Shown piece by piece: positions 41,274 through 49,337 of a stretch of DNA of 64,000 nucleotides. Under the pieces are notes generated by a model. It saw nothing but the letters and a program-made list of their open reading frames with translations, was not told where the DNA came from and did not search any database. The position numbers were made by a program, and so were the translations under genes. This DNA comes from Bacillota bacterium (GTDB lineage Bacteria > Bacillota > Clostridia > Lachnospirales > Lachnospiraceae). The stretch is taken from contig JAEZGY010000094.1 of the NCBI GenBank assembly GCA_023416695.1, forward strand, positions 30,806-94,805. Direction: 5' to 3'. How positions within the stretch are numbered: position 1 is the first letter of the stretch; every line of letters starts with the position of its first letter.

Positions 41274-42701
41274 TTATAAAGACGGTGGGGATGTTTGTGT
41301 TTTTTTGTAGGACAAAAGACACACAGTTTCCACATGTGAAGTCCAGGCAAACATGTCCACAGGTACAATCTCTTCTACCTGATACTCTCTCGCAACCAGA
41401 TACTCAAGATCTCTAGCTAAAGTCTCTGGATTACAGCTAATATATACCACTTTTTCTGGCGCTAGTTTAACCAAACTAGAAAGAAAAGCTTCGTCGCTTC
41501 CTGCTCTTGGTGGATCCATAAAGACAAGATCAATTTTCTTGTCTGAATTAGACTGCTCTACCATAAATTCACCAGCATCCTTATTATAAAAGATTACATT
41601 TTTAATCTCGTTTTGCTTAGCATTGATGATAGCATCCTTGATGGCATCACTGTTAAGCTCCACTCCCATGACTTCTTTAGCATGCTTACTCGCTATTAAG
41701 CCTATAGTTCCAATTCCACAGTAAGCGTCTATGACGGTCTCGTTTCCAGTAAGATGAGCAAGCTCTATAGCTTTATTGTATAGGATTTCTGTCTGAATCG
41801 GATTAACCTGATAAAAGCTCTTAGGAGAAATACGGAAGGTACAACCACAAAGCTCATCCTCAATGTAGCCCTTACCATATAGAACGGTCTGCTTCTCACC
41901 TAATACCATACTGGTCTGTTTATCATTTACATTAAGAACCACCGTTGTAATCTCTGGGTGCTCTTTGCGTAATGCTTTCACAAAGTTATTCTTAGAAGGA
42001 AGAATGGGAGAACTTAACACAAGGACCACCATCACTTGACCAGACTTATGGCCAGTACGAACTAAAACATGACGAAGCAGACCATAGCCTGTGTCTTCAT
42101 CATAGGTTGTAATCTTAAAGGACTTTAAAAAGCCACGAATGGTATTAACGATAGCGTCTGCCTTCTTATCCTCTATAAGACAATTTTCTATTGGAACAAT
42201 TTTATGGGTTCCTTCTTCATATACTCCAGAGATATAGGTTCCATTTCTAAGTCTCCCGAAGGTAGCATGAACCTTATTACGATAGTGATAAGGATTTTTC
42301 ATTCCAATAATAGGACTCACCTTGCCAAACTGTCCTACTAACTTAATCACCTCGTCTTGTTTTCTCTTTAGCTGTTGTTCATAGGAAACATGACGAAGAC
42401 TACAACCACCGCAGCGGTGATACACTGGGCAGTCCACCTTACTTCTTCTCTTTGGTGCACTTGTGGCACTTTTAAAAGCCCCTTGATATGCTCCTTTACT
42501 ACGGTTCTTGTTTTGACTACGGTCCTTGTTTTGACTACGATCCTTAGCTTTAGAATCGCTTGGGCCTTTTGTCTCTAGTCTCTTTTTCTTTTCTTTATTT
42601 TCATTTTCTCTCTCCGGAAGATATCTTTTTTCGATCTTTTCTAGCTTCTTCACGAAATCTGCTTCCAAGGATTTTTTCGATATATGTCTATTTTTACTCA
42701 T
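41274..42701 (-). CDS. rlmD: 23S rRNA (uracil-5-)-methyltransferase RumA/RlmD
   Basis: This 475-residue SAM-dependent methyltransferase has a basic N-terminal tail of about 85 residues containing a short tandem repeat (RSQNKD/RSQNKN). It has the 4Fe-4S cysteines CPVYHRCGGC, the SAM motif VIDAYCGIGTIGL, and the catalytic region ISCNPETLARDLEYL. It methylates a 23S rRNA uridine. The repeat is also visible in the DNA as an 18-base duplication. A relic of a second copy lies at 36,310-36,402. Confidence 0.93.
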   Translation of the reverse strand: MSKNRHISKKSLEADFVKKLEKIEKRYLPERENENKEKKKRLETKGPSDSKAKDRSQNKDRSQNKNRSKGAYQGAFKSATSAPKRRSKVDCPVYHRCGGCSLRHVSYEQQLKRKQDEVIKLVGQFGKVSPIIGMKNPYHYRNKVHATFGRLRNGTYISGVYEEGTHKIVPIENCLIEDKKADAIVNTIRGFLKSFKITTYDEDTGYGLLRHVLVRTGHKSGQVMVVLVLSSPILPSKNNFVKALRKEHPEITTVVLNVNDKQTSMVLGEKQTVLYGKGYIEDELCGCTFRISPKSFYQVNPIQTEILYNKAIELAHLTGNETVIDAYCGIGTIGLIASKHAKEVMGVELNSDAIKDAIINAKQNEIKNVIFYNKDAGEFMVEQSNSDKKIDLVFMDPPRAGSDEAFLSSLVKLAPEKVVYISCNPETLARDLEYLVAREYQVEEIVPVDMFAWTSHVETVCLLSYKKTQTSPPSL

Positions 42702-42753
42702 TTCATCGTTCCAATCTATTCTTTTTTCTTATTTTACCATATATTGTTCACTA

Positions 42754-43695
42754 TTACACGCCCTCGTAATCAAATGCAGGAATAAAGCTTTCACTAGCAG
42801 TCTCTCCTTCTTGGATAAATCCATTTTCCACACCGAGAGAAATGGCGTAATCTATGAGGTCTTCATATTCCTTCTTAGTAAGCTTACGATTAATCTCTCT
42901 ATACTCACTTACATGAGGTAATGGCGTATACTGATTCATAATACTAATATAGATTGAGTCCCCATAGGTCTCATATAGGTACATAATAATCTTTTTAGAA
43001 TCCTTTACGTATCCTGGCAATGCCAAATGACGAACAATGACACCCTTTGTCATATGGCCATTTACATCAAACTCTGGAAGTCCTACCTGCCTTACCATCT
43101 CTGCAATCGCATCCTTTGCAGTTTCAAAATAGTTCTTTGCTTTCGAATAACGCATTGCGATTGCTTCCTCATAGTATTTCATATCAGGGAGATAGATGTC
43201 TATAAAACCATCTAAAACTTGAATGGTTTCGACCAATTCATAAGCGCTACTATTATACACGATGGGAAGTTTAAGTCCTCTGTCTCGTGCTAGCTTTATG
43301 GCTTCTCTTATTTGATATACATAGTGGCTAGGTGTCACTAGATTTATATTATTGGCCTTTTTCTCCTGAAGCTCTATAAAGATCTCAGCTAACCGTTCAA
43401 TCGCAACAGCCTTACCCACCTCATCTGTGGCAATATTTCTATTTTGACAAAAGACACAACCCATAGCACAGCCAGAAAAGAAAACCGTACCAGAGCCTTC
43501 CTCACCTGATATACAAGGTTCCTCCCACATATGAAGAGCAGCTCTTGCTATGCGTACCTGATTATCTTCTCTACAATACCCCTTTTGCCCAAGGTTACGA
43601 TTGACCTTACAATTTCTCGGACAAATGGTACATTCATTCATATGTTCTATTGTCTGTAGCTTAAGAGTATCTAATGTAATCTCTTTACTATTCAT
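42754..43695 (-). CDS. Radical SAM protein (pyruvate formate-lyase activase-like)
   Basis: This 313-residue radical SAM protein has the cluster motif CAMGCVFCQN near residue 75 and an additional N-terminal cysteine set CTICPRNCKVNR. It has the usual SAM-binding strands. This group is annotated as PFL-activating-enzyme-related or YgiQ/AmmeMemo-type proteins with unclear targets. GGAG precedes the ATG. A divergent promoter (TTGTAT, 16 bases, TATAAT at 43734-43729) faces left. Confidence 0.88.
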   Translation of the reverse strand: MNSKEITLDTLKLQTIEHMNECTICPRNCKVNRNLGQKGYCREDNQVRIARAALHMWEEPCISGEEGSGTVFFSGCAMGCVFCQNRNIATDEVGKAVAIERLAEIFIELQEKKANNINLVTPSHYVYQIREAIKLARDRGLKLPIVYNSSAYELVETIQVLDGFIDIYLPDMKYYEEAIAMRYSKAKNYFETAKDAIAEMVRQVGLPEFDVNGHMTKGVIVRHLALPGYVKDSKKIIMYLYETYGDSIYISIMNQYTPLPHVSEYREINRKLTKKEYEDLIDYAISLGVENGFIQEGETASESFIPAFDYEGV

Positions 43696-43781
43696 AATAG
43701 TAGAACTCCTTTATTAAATCATTAGGCTATTATACCACATAGAACTAATTATACAATGAAGCAAAAAAATTTTGCAAAGTA

Positions 43782-43810
43782 TTGATGTAATATGCAATAA
43801 ATGGTAAAAT
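43782..43810 (+). promoter_or_regulatory. Promoter of the hydrolase-ABC exporter operon
   Basis: TTGATG (43782-43787) and TAAAAT (43805-43810) are 17 bases apart on the plus strand, about 33 bases before the TTG start of the serine hydrolase gene. Confidence 0.55.
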
Positions 43811-43842
43811 TTACACTATGAATTTAAAAGGGGGCAACAATT

Positions 43843-45027
43843 TTGATTAACTTTAATACACCATATACACCTGAAGAGGTTGGTTATGATAGTTCTCGTT
43901 TTTCAGTACTTAATAATCACTTCAATACAATGATTGATAAAGGTGAGCTGCAAGGTGCTGCCTATTGTCTTAGTAGAGACGGTAAGGTATTTATGAATGC
44001 TTCACTTGGACGTTACTGCTACCAAGTAGAGGATACAAGGAAACTATCTCCTGATCATATCCATAGCATTGCTTCTATCACTAAGATTTTTACTGCAACA
44101 GCGATATTCAAATTATTTGAGGATGGTAAGATCTCCCTTGCACAAAAGGTAGGGGAAATTCTTGAGGAGTTTAGTCATCCTCCTTACACAGACATTACCA
44201 TTGGACAGCTATTAACTCATACCTCTGGATTACAGCCAGATCCAAACTGTTTTCCTAGTCCATACTATCAATGTCATTGGGATTTTGTTGAAGAAGGTTT
44301 TAAGAATGGGGACGCAGACTGGCTTAAAAATGCTTTAAAAGCAGGGCTTCGTACTAAACCTGGTGCAGAATGGGCTTACTGTAGCTTTGGCTTTTGTGTT
44401 CTTGGTGAAATCATCACTAGAGTGACTGGCACCTTTGCTCACCAGTACATAACAGAAAATATACTAAAGCCTTGTGAAATGAACGACTCCATGTTTAAAG
44501 ACGCCCTCACAAAAGAGAGTTTTTTACGAACTGTCATTCGTGATGAAGATGATATAAAGATGCATGAAGCAGCTATGGCTGATCTTCCTTTTAATGATAA
44601 TCCGTTTCAGGACTTATGGCGTAAGGTTCCAGGCACAGGTGGTGGACTATTTTCCACGGCTTCTGACTTAGTAAAGTTTGGTACTATGCTTTTACAAAAT
44701 GGTACTTACAATGGCAATCGCGTTCTTAGTAGAAAGGCAATTGAAAAAATGACATCACTAGCCATTGAACCAACCGTTTTAGATTATTGTTGGGAAGCTG
44801 GTGGGCTACCTCATCCTTATGGTTTAGGACCAGAGCTTCGCTGCAACCTAAACAATATGTTTACTCCAGGAACCTTTTATCATGAAGGAGCTGGCTCCTG
44901 TTCACTTTTAATTGATCCTACGGAGAAATTAGTTGCTGCCTGGTTTGTACCATATCTACCAGCTGGTTCTTGGTATCCACAAGGCCTCTATCATGCAGCT
45001 AACATCATGTGGTCTGGATTGTTATAA
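43843..45027 (+). CDS. Serine hydrolase, class C beta-lactamase fold
   Basis: This 394-residue protein has the catalytic SxxK in HSIASITKIFTA, a Tyr motif YCSFG in place of YxN, and a late HEGAGSCSLL (HxG) element. There is no signal peptide, so it is cytoplasmic. It belongs to the esterase/transpeptidase-like group rather than clinical beta-lactamases. Translation starts at TTG (43843) after AGGGGG. It leads an operon with an ABC-2 exporter and may process or inactivate the exported compound (inference). Confidence 0.87.
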   Translation: MINFNTPYTPEEVGYDSSRFSVLNNHFNTMIDKGELQGAAYCLSRDGKVFMNASLGRYCYQVEDTRKLSPDHIHSIASITKIFTATAIFKLFEDGKISLAQKVGEILEEFSHPPYTDITIGQLLTHTSGLQPDPNCFPSPYYQCHWDFVEEGFKNGDADWLKNALKAGLRTKPGAEWAYCSFGFCVLGEIITRVTGTFAHQYITENILKPCEMNDSMFKDALTKESFLRTVIRDEDDIKMHEAAMADLPFNDNPFQDLWRKVPGTGGGLFSTASDLVKFGTMLLQNGTYNGNRVLSRKAIEKMTSLAIEPTVLDYCWEAGGLPHPYGLGPELRCNLNNMFTPGTFYHEGAGSCSLLIDPTEKLVAAWFVPYLPAGSWYPQGLYHAANIMWSGLL

Positions 45028-45069
45028 AGTCTATCGTGCTACCAATGATGCAAAGAAAGGCTTGATATC

Positions 45070-45888
45070 ATGAATTATATAATACATAAAATACGAGTAA
45101 TGAAGGCAGTTGCCTTCGTTACTTATAAGGAGTGGGCTGCTTATCGCACCCACTCTATGGTTTCTATCCTAGTAGGTCCTGTATATTTTATTGTCCAGTA
45201 CTTTATATGGCATGCAGTATATAAAGATCAAGCCATGATTAATGGCATGACCCTTTCTGCTATGCTAACGTATTTTGGCGCAAGTGCTTTAATCAACTAC
45301 CTAACAATGGATTTTGCTGACTGGAACCTCCAAATGCTCGTACGTACTGGTAGATATATTACCTTTGCCTTACGACCAATCAATCATAGGTTTTTTGCCT
45401 TGTCTCAAAAAGTAGGCCATAGAATACTAGGACTGTTATTTGAATTTATCCCTTGTTATCTTTTATTTATACTTTTGTTTGATGTAAACCTTCGTCCATC
45501 TAATATTGGATATACTCTACTTTCTATTTTATTAGCATTTTTAATAAACTTTTATGTCCATTATTGTATTGGACTGACTGCCTTTTGGTTTACTGGGTCT
45601 TCTGGAATTCGTGGAGTGTTTAGTCTGTTTATGCAGATTTTTTCTGGTTCGGTTATTCCGTTGGTGTTCTTCCCAGAAGCAGTTCAGATATTACTGTTCT
45701 TTCTTCCTTTTCAGTATATTAGTTATGTACCTGCTATGGTATTTGTGGGAAAATATGAACTTGCTGGAATTACAATGTTCATCCCTCAAATTATTTCCCT
45801 ACAAGCAGTTGCTCTATTACTTGTCATATCATTAAGTAAGCTACTATATCACGCCAGTATGAAGCGTTTCACTGGCGTTGGGGCATAG
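45070..45888 (+). CDS. ABC-2 family permease (PF06182-type)
   Basis: This 272-residue protein has six hydrophobic segments. It begins with a short amphipathic stretch and contains VTYKEWAAYRTHSMVSILVG. Family members work as heterodimers with a second related permease, here encoded 12 bases downstream, and a dedicated ATPase. The arrangement resembles drug or viologen exporters. The ribosome site is weak. Confidence 0.83.
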   Translation: MNYIIHKIRVMKAVAFVTYKEWAAYRTHSMVSILVGPVYFIVQYFIWHAVYKDQAMINGMTLSAMLTYFGASALINYLTMDFADWNLQMLVRTGRYITFALRPINHRFFALSQKVGHRILGLLFEFIPCYLLFILLFDVNLRPSNIGYTLLSILLAFLINFYVHYCIGLTAFWFTGSSGIRGVFSLFMQIFSGSVIPLVFFPEAVQILLFFLPFQYISYVPAMVFVGKYELAGITMFIPQIISLQAVALLLVISLSKLLYHASMKRFTGVGA

Positions 45889-45900
45889 AGGAGGGGACAT

Positions 45901-46683
45901 ATGAAAAAATATATACGAATTTATAAGGAATGTGTGAAGATTTCCTTTGCCCAAGCTGCTACCTACCGACTTAATTTTATTTTAGATATCTCCATATTAT
46001 TAATCAGTAACCTCCTATTTCCTTTGGTAACTATACTAATTTATCGTTCTGGTTCAAGCTATCCTGGTTGGAATTTCTATGAGGTATTACTGATTCAGTC
46101 CATATTTATTATTTCCACAGGATTTGCAGATATGCTGTTTAATGGAATCTTATGGGCAACAATGGATCACATCGTAAATGGAACCTTTGAGCTTGTTCTC
46201 ATAAAGCCAGTGGACTGTACCTTTTTACTGTTAGCTTCCAACTTTCAAATTAACAGTATTGCTTTAGTAATTGGAGGGCTCACTCTTTCCATTATTGCCA
46301 TTATACATTTAGGCGGACTCACCTTAATCGGTCTACTTTGTGCTCTTTTGTTCTTCCTAGGAGGACTCTCAGTTATGCTAGGGTTTGCCTTTATGATGGC
46401 TGCTACCTCCTTTAAGTGGGTAGCCAACTCAAGAATTCCAGAAATGTTTCACAGTGTACAGCAATTTGGTAATTACCCACAAAGTATCTTTCCCAAAGTA
46501 GTGGTTGGAGTGATCACATTTATCATACCAGTTTCTATGATTGGTTTCTTTCCTTCCTCTGCCTTATTGGGGACCATAAATGGATATATGTTTCTTGCCC
46601 TGATTCCATGTATCTTCTTTGCAATCCTTGGCATCGGTTTATTTAAGCATATGGTTCATCTATACGAAGGAGTTGGAGGTTGA
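45901..46683 (+). CDS. ABC-2 family permease, second subunit (DUF990-like)
   Basis: This 260-residue membrane protein has six hydrophobic segments. It has FNGILWATMDHIVNGTFELV and the late NYPQSIFPKVVVGVITFIIP. It is the partner of the previous permease, with GAGGAGGGG before the ATG and three bases to the ATPase gene. The function of the pair is export of an unidentified small molecule. Confidence 0.83.
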   Translation: MKKYIRIYKECVKISFAQAATYRLNFILDISILLISNLLFPLVTILIYRSGSSYPGWNFYEVLLIQSIFIISTGFADMLFNGILWATMDHIVNGTFELVLIKPVDCTFLLLASNFQINSIALVIGGLTLSIIAIIHLGGLTLIGLLCALLFFLGGLSVMLGFAFMMAATSFKWVANSRIPEMFHSVQQFGNYPQSIFPKVVVGVITFIIPVSMIGFFPSSALLGTINGYMFLALIPCIFFAILGIGLFKHMVHLYEGVGG

Positions 46684-46686
46684 TTT

Positions 46687-47676
46687 ATGAAGACAATTAT
46701 AGAGGTTACTAATCTAACCAAGACATATGATACATACAAAAGAGGTAGTGGCTTTAAGGAGACTATTAAGAGCTTCTTTAAAAGAGAACATATCACCGTT
46801 AACGCAGTAGATAACATTTCTTTTTCTATTGAAGAAGGAGAAATTATTGGCCTTCTTGGCCCTAATGGAGCAGGTAAATCTACCACAATTAAAATGCTCA
46901 CAGGTGCTCTCTTCCCTACCAGTGGCAATATTGATGTCATGGGGTATTCCCCAAGCAAAAATAGACTTTCCTATGTACATCAAATGGGAGCTGTCTTTGG
47001 GCAAAAATCTCAATTAATTTGGGACATACCACCACTAGACAGCTTTCATATGAATAAAGCCATCTATAATATCAAGGAAGGCGACTTTAAAGAGAGACTT
47101 GACCAATTAGTAGAGCTATTTGATATTGAAGAAGTTATCCATAAGCCTACTAGGGTTTTATCTTTAGGCGAACGTATGAAGTGCGAGTTTGTAATGGCTA
47201 TGCTACACAAACCAAAGGTGGTATTTCTAGATGAACCGACCATCGGGTTAGATGTCATTGCAAAGCAGAAAATTAGAGATTTTATTCAGAAAATGAATAA
47301 AGAGGGGACCACCTTTATTTTAACTACCCATGACTTAGAAGATGTAGAGCAGCTTGCACAAAAAGTAATTATCATCAACCATGGTAAGAAAGTATTTGAC
47401 GGCTCCATTAAGGATTTAACTACATATCTTGGAGCAAAGAAGGTGATTAGTTTAACCTTCAGTAAAGCAGTTACAGGGATTGAAATGGAAGGTATTAAGT
47501 TAATCAACCAACCTTCTCCTTATGAACTATATTTAGAGTTAGACCAAGATATTCTCTCTATCGGAGATTTCCTCCAAATATGTTCTAAACAGTATGGTTT
47601 TAATGACATCTCTATTAAGTCCCTTCCTATGGACCAGATTATCACCAATATCTATGAATCTAAGTTAGAGCAATAG
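46687..47676 (+). CDS. ABC transporter ATP-binding protein
   Basis: This 329-residue ATPase has Walker A GPNGAGKST, a degenerate signature LSLGERMKCEFV and Walker B PKVVFLDEPTIGLD. A C-terminal accessory domain of about 90 residues follows the H-loop THDLEDVEQL. The LSLGER signature is typical of the DUF990-associated exporters. It ends the four-gene operon and is followed by a terminator shared with the converging gene. Confidence 0.9.
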   Translation: MKTIIEVTNLTKTYDTYKRGSGFKETIKSFFKREHITVNAVDNISFSIEEGEIIGLLGPNGAGKSTTIKMLTGALFPTSGNIDVMGYSPSKNRLSYVHQMGAVFGQKSQLIWDIPPLDSFHMNKAIYNIKEGDFKERLDQLVELFDIEEVIHKPTRVLSLGERMKCEFVMAMLHKPKVVFLDEPTIGLDVIAKQKIRDFIQKMNKEGTTFILTTHDLEDVEQLAQKVIIINHGKKVFDGSIKDLTTYLGAKKVISLTFSKAVTGIEMEGIKLINQPSPYELYLELDQDILSIGDFLQICSKQYGFNDISIKSLPMDQIITNIYESKLEQ

Positions 47677-47698
47677 ACTGTCTTTTGTTATAAAAAAT

Positions 47699-47729
47699 AG
47701 GCTGTGATACCTCATATCACAGCCCCTTT
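47699..47729 (+). terminator. Terminator between converging ABC operons
   Basis: GGCTGTGAT pairs with ATCACAGCC around a short loop and is followed by CCTTTTTAATC on the plus strand. It ends the upstream exporter operon. Confidence 0.8.
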
Positions 47730-47734
47730 TTAAT

Positions 47735-48640
47735 CTACTTATCTACCTTCTCTAATTCAGGTTTTGTTATAACAATCTTTCCGTCCACTAAATCCATTTT
47801 GACTTTGTTATCTGCAATTCCCAGCTCATTTAAGATTTCTCTTGGAATTTGTACTCTGCCTGCTTTATCTAAAATAACATACTCCTCTTGTGTATCCTCC
47901 TCCATCCAATCTAGTGGATGGTTGTTTTTTAATGCTTCTTCAAAGGAGGTCTTTAAGATACGCTCACTACTCGTCTTTCCATCTCGAATAGAAACGACAC
48001 GTTGTACCTTCTTTGACAGGTTCACATCATGTGTTACGATTACTATGGTTAGCCCCATCTCTTGATTTAATTTACGAAACACATCTAAGATATAATCTGC
48101 TGTTTTTCTATCAACAGAACCCGTTGGTTCGTCTGCTAGAAGTAACTTTGGTTTATTGGCTAACGCAATTGCGATAGCAATTCGTTGTTGCTCACCACCA
48201 GATAACTGACTTAACCTACTATGCTTCTTGTGAGACATTCCTACTAGCTCCAATAGCTCTAATGCTCGCTGCTTCTTTGCTTTTTCACTCCCAAATAACA
48301 TTGGAGTAATTACATTTTCTTGGGCACTTAAAAATGGTAACAGATTTCTTGCATTATTCTGCCATACAAAGCCAACCGTATCTCTCTTATACAGTACCAG
48401 CTCCTTTTCCGTCATGGCAAACAGATTCTTCCCTGCAACATGAAGGGAGCCTGCACTGGGACGGTCAAGACCACCAATCATGTTTAAAAAGGTGGACTTT
48501 CCACTACCACTATTTCCTATAATAGCGGTAAGTTCTCCTTGATCTACCGTAAGATCTAGTCCCTGAAGGGCTACCACTTCAATATCCTTGGTCTTATAGA
48601 TTTTCATCAGGTTATCTGCTACTATCATTGGCTCACTCAT
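47735..48640 (-). CDS. MacB-type ABC ATPase fused to an AbrB-like domain
   Basis: This 301-residue protein has an ABC ATPase (residues 1-225: Walker A GNSGSGKST, signature LSGGEQQR, Walker B LLLADEPTGSVD). A linker and a SpoVT/AbrB-like swapped-hairpin domain follow (residues about 253-295: VILDKAGRVQIPREILNELG, ending VKMDLVDGKIVITKPE). The second domain is normally DNA-binding; here it may serve dimerisation or regulation. It overlaps the upstream ATPase gene by eight bases. Together they probably energise the FtsX-type permease. Confidence 0.88.
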   Translation of the reverse strand: MSEPMIVADNLMKIYKTKDIEVVALQGLDLTVDQGELTAIIGNSGSGKSTFLNMIGGLDRPSAGSLHVAGKNLFAMTEKELVLYKRDTVGFVWQNNARNLLPFLSAQENVITPMLFGSEKAKKQRALELLELVGMSHKKHSRLSQLSGGEQQRIAIAIALANKPKLLLADEPTGSVDRKTADYILDVFRKLNQEMGLTIVIVTHDVNLSKKVQRVVSIRDGKTSSERILKTSFEEALKNNHPLDWMEEDTQEEYVILDKAGRVQIPREILNELGIADNKVKMDLVDGKIVITKPELEKVDK

Positions 48641-49310
48641 TAACTATCTCACCATCCTCTAATTGAAATACAATATCCCCTGCCTCCATCAACCCCACAT
48701 CATGGGTGGTCATCAGTATGGTTATCTTCTCTTTCTCTACTAATTCCTTAAATAAGTTCACTACAGCAAAGGAAGTATTGGTGTCAAGTTCTGCCGTAGG
48801 TTCATCAGCAATAATAATACTTGGCTTATGAGAAATGGCTCTAGCGATAGCAACCCTTTGCTGCTCACCACCAGACATTTCTTGAGGCATATGGTACATA
48901 CGTCCTCCTAATCCAACCTGCTTTAGGCACTCTTCAGTTCTAGCCTTCTTGTCTCCTTCATATTCTGACAAACGTAAGGCAAACTCCACATTCTCAAATG
49001 CTGTCATGTTGGGGATAAGGCTGACAGATTGAAAGATAAAGCCTATATCTCTTCGTCTAATCTTTTCTTTTTCTTTTTCACTAATTCCTGTAATCTCTCT
49101 TCCGTTAAAGTATACCTCCCCTGAGGTTGGGGTATCTAGGGCTCCTAGTATATTAATTAATGTGGTTTTTCCAGAGCCAGAGCGACCACGTAAGATTGCT
49201 AGCTTTTGACTAGGGATCTCTATATTAATATCTTTAAGAGCTTGAAAGCTTTCCTTACCAGCCACCGGAAAGATTCGATTAATGTTTTTTGTTACCAGTA
49301 TTGACTCCAT
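48633..49310 (-). CDS. MacB/LolD-type ABC transporter ATPase
   Basis: This 225-residue ATPase has Walker A GRSGSGKTT, signature MSGGEQQR, Walker B IIIADEPTAELD and the LolD/MacB-like FQSVSLIPNMTAFENVEFAL. It is a second, unfused ATPase next to the AbrB-fused one, so the permease could be driven by a heterodimer. GGAGGAG precedes the ATG. It lies downstream of the 943-residue permease. Confidence 0.92.
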   Translation of the reverse strand: MESILVTKNINRIFPVAGKESFQALKDINIEIPSQKLAILRGRSGSGKTTLINILGALDTPTSGEVYFNGREITGISEKEKEKIRRRDIGFIFQSVSLIPNMTAFENVEFALRLSEYEGDKKARTEECLKQVGLGGRMYHMPQEMSGGEQQRVAIARAISHKPSIIIADEPTAELDTNTSFAVVNLFKELVEKEKITILMTTHDVGLMEAGDIVFQLEDGEIVNE

Positions 49311-49337
49311 TTGTCTCTCCTCCTTATGATACTTTCC

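Noticed and set aside
36117..41416. Plus-strand frames near 36.3 and 41.3 kb sharing the string HVKSRQTC
   Set aside because: The shared string is the antisense of the RlmD C-terminus (intact gene at 41.3 kb, relic at 36.3 kb), so these are not genes of their own.
42490..42540. CRISPR-like or mobile repeat
   Set aside because: The 18-base tandem copies lie inside rlmD and encode the RSQNKD/RSQNKN repeat of its basic tail. No CRISPR array, transposase or integrase was seen anywhere in the window.
43817..43849. Ten-codon frame MNLKGGNNFD overlapping the hydrolase start
   Set aside because: It is out of frame with the hydrolase, has no ribosome site of its own, and contains the AGGGGG that serves the TTG start.
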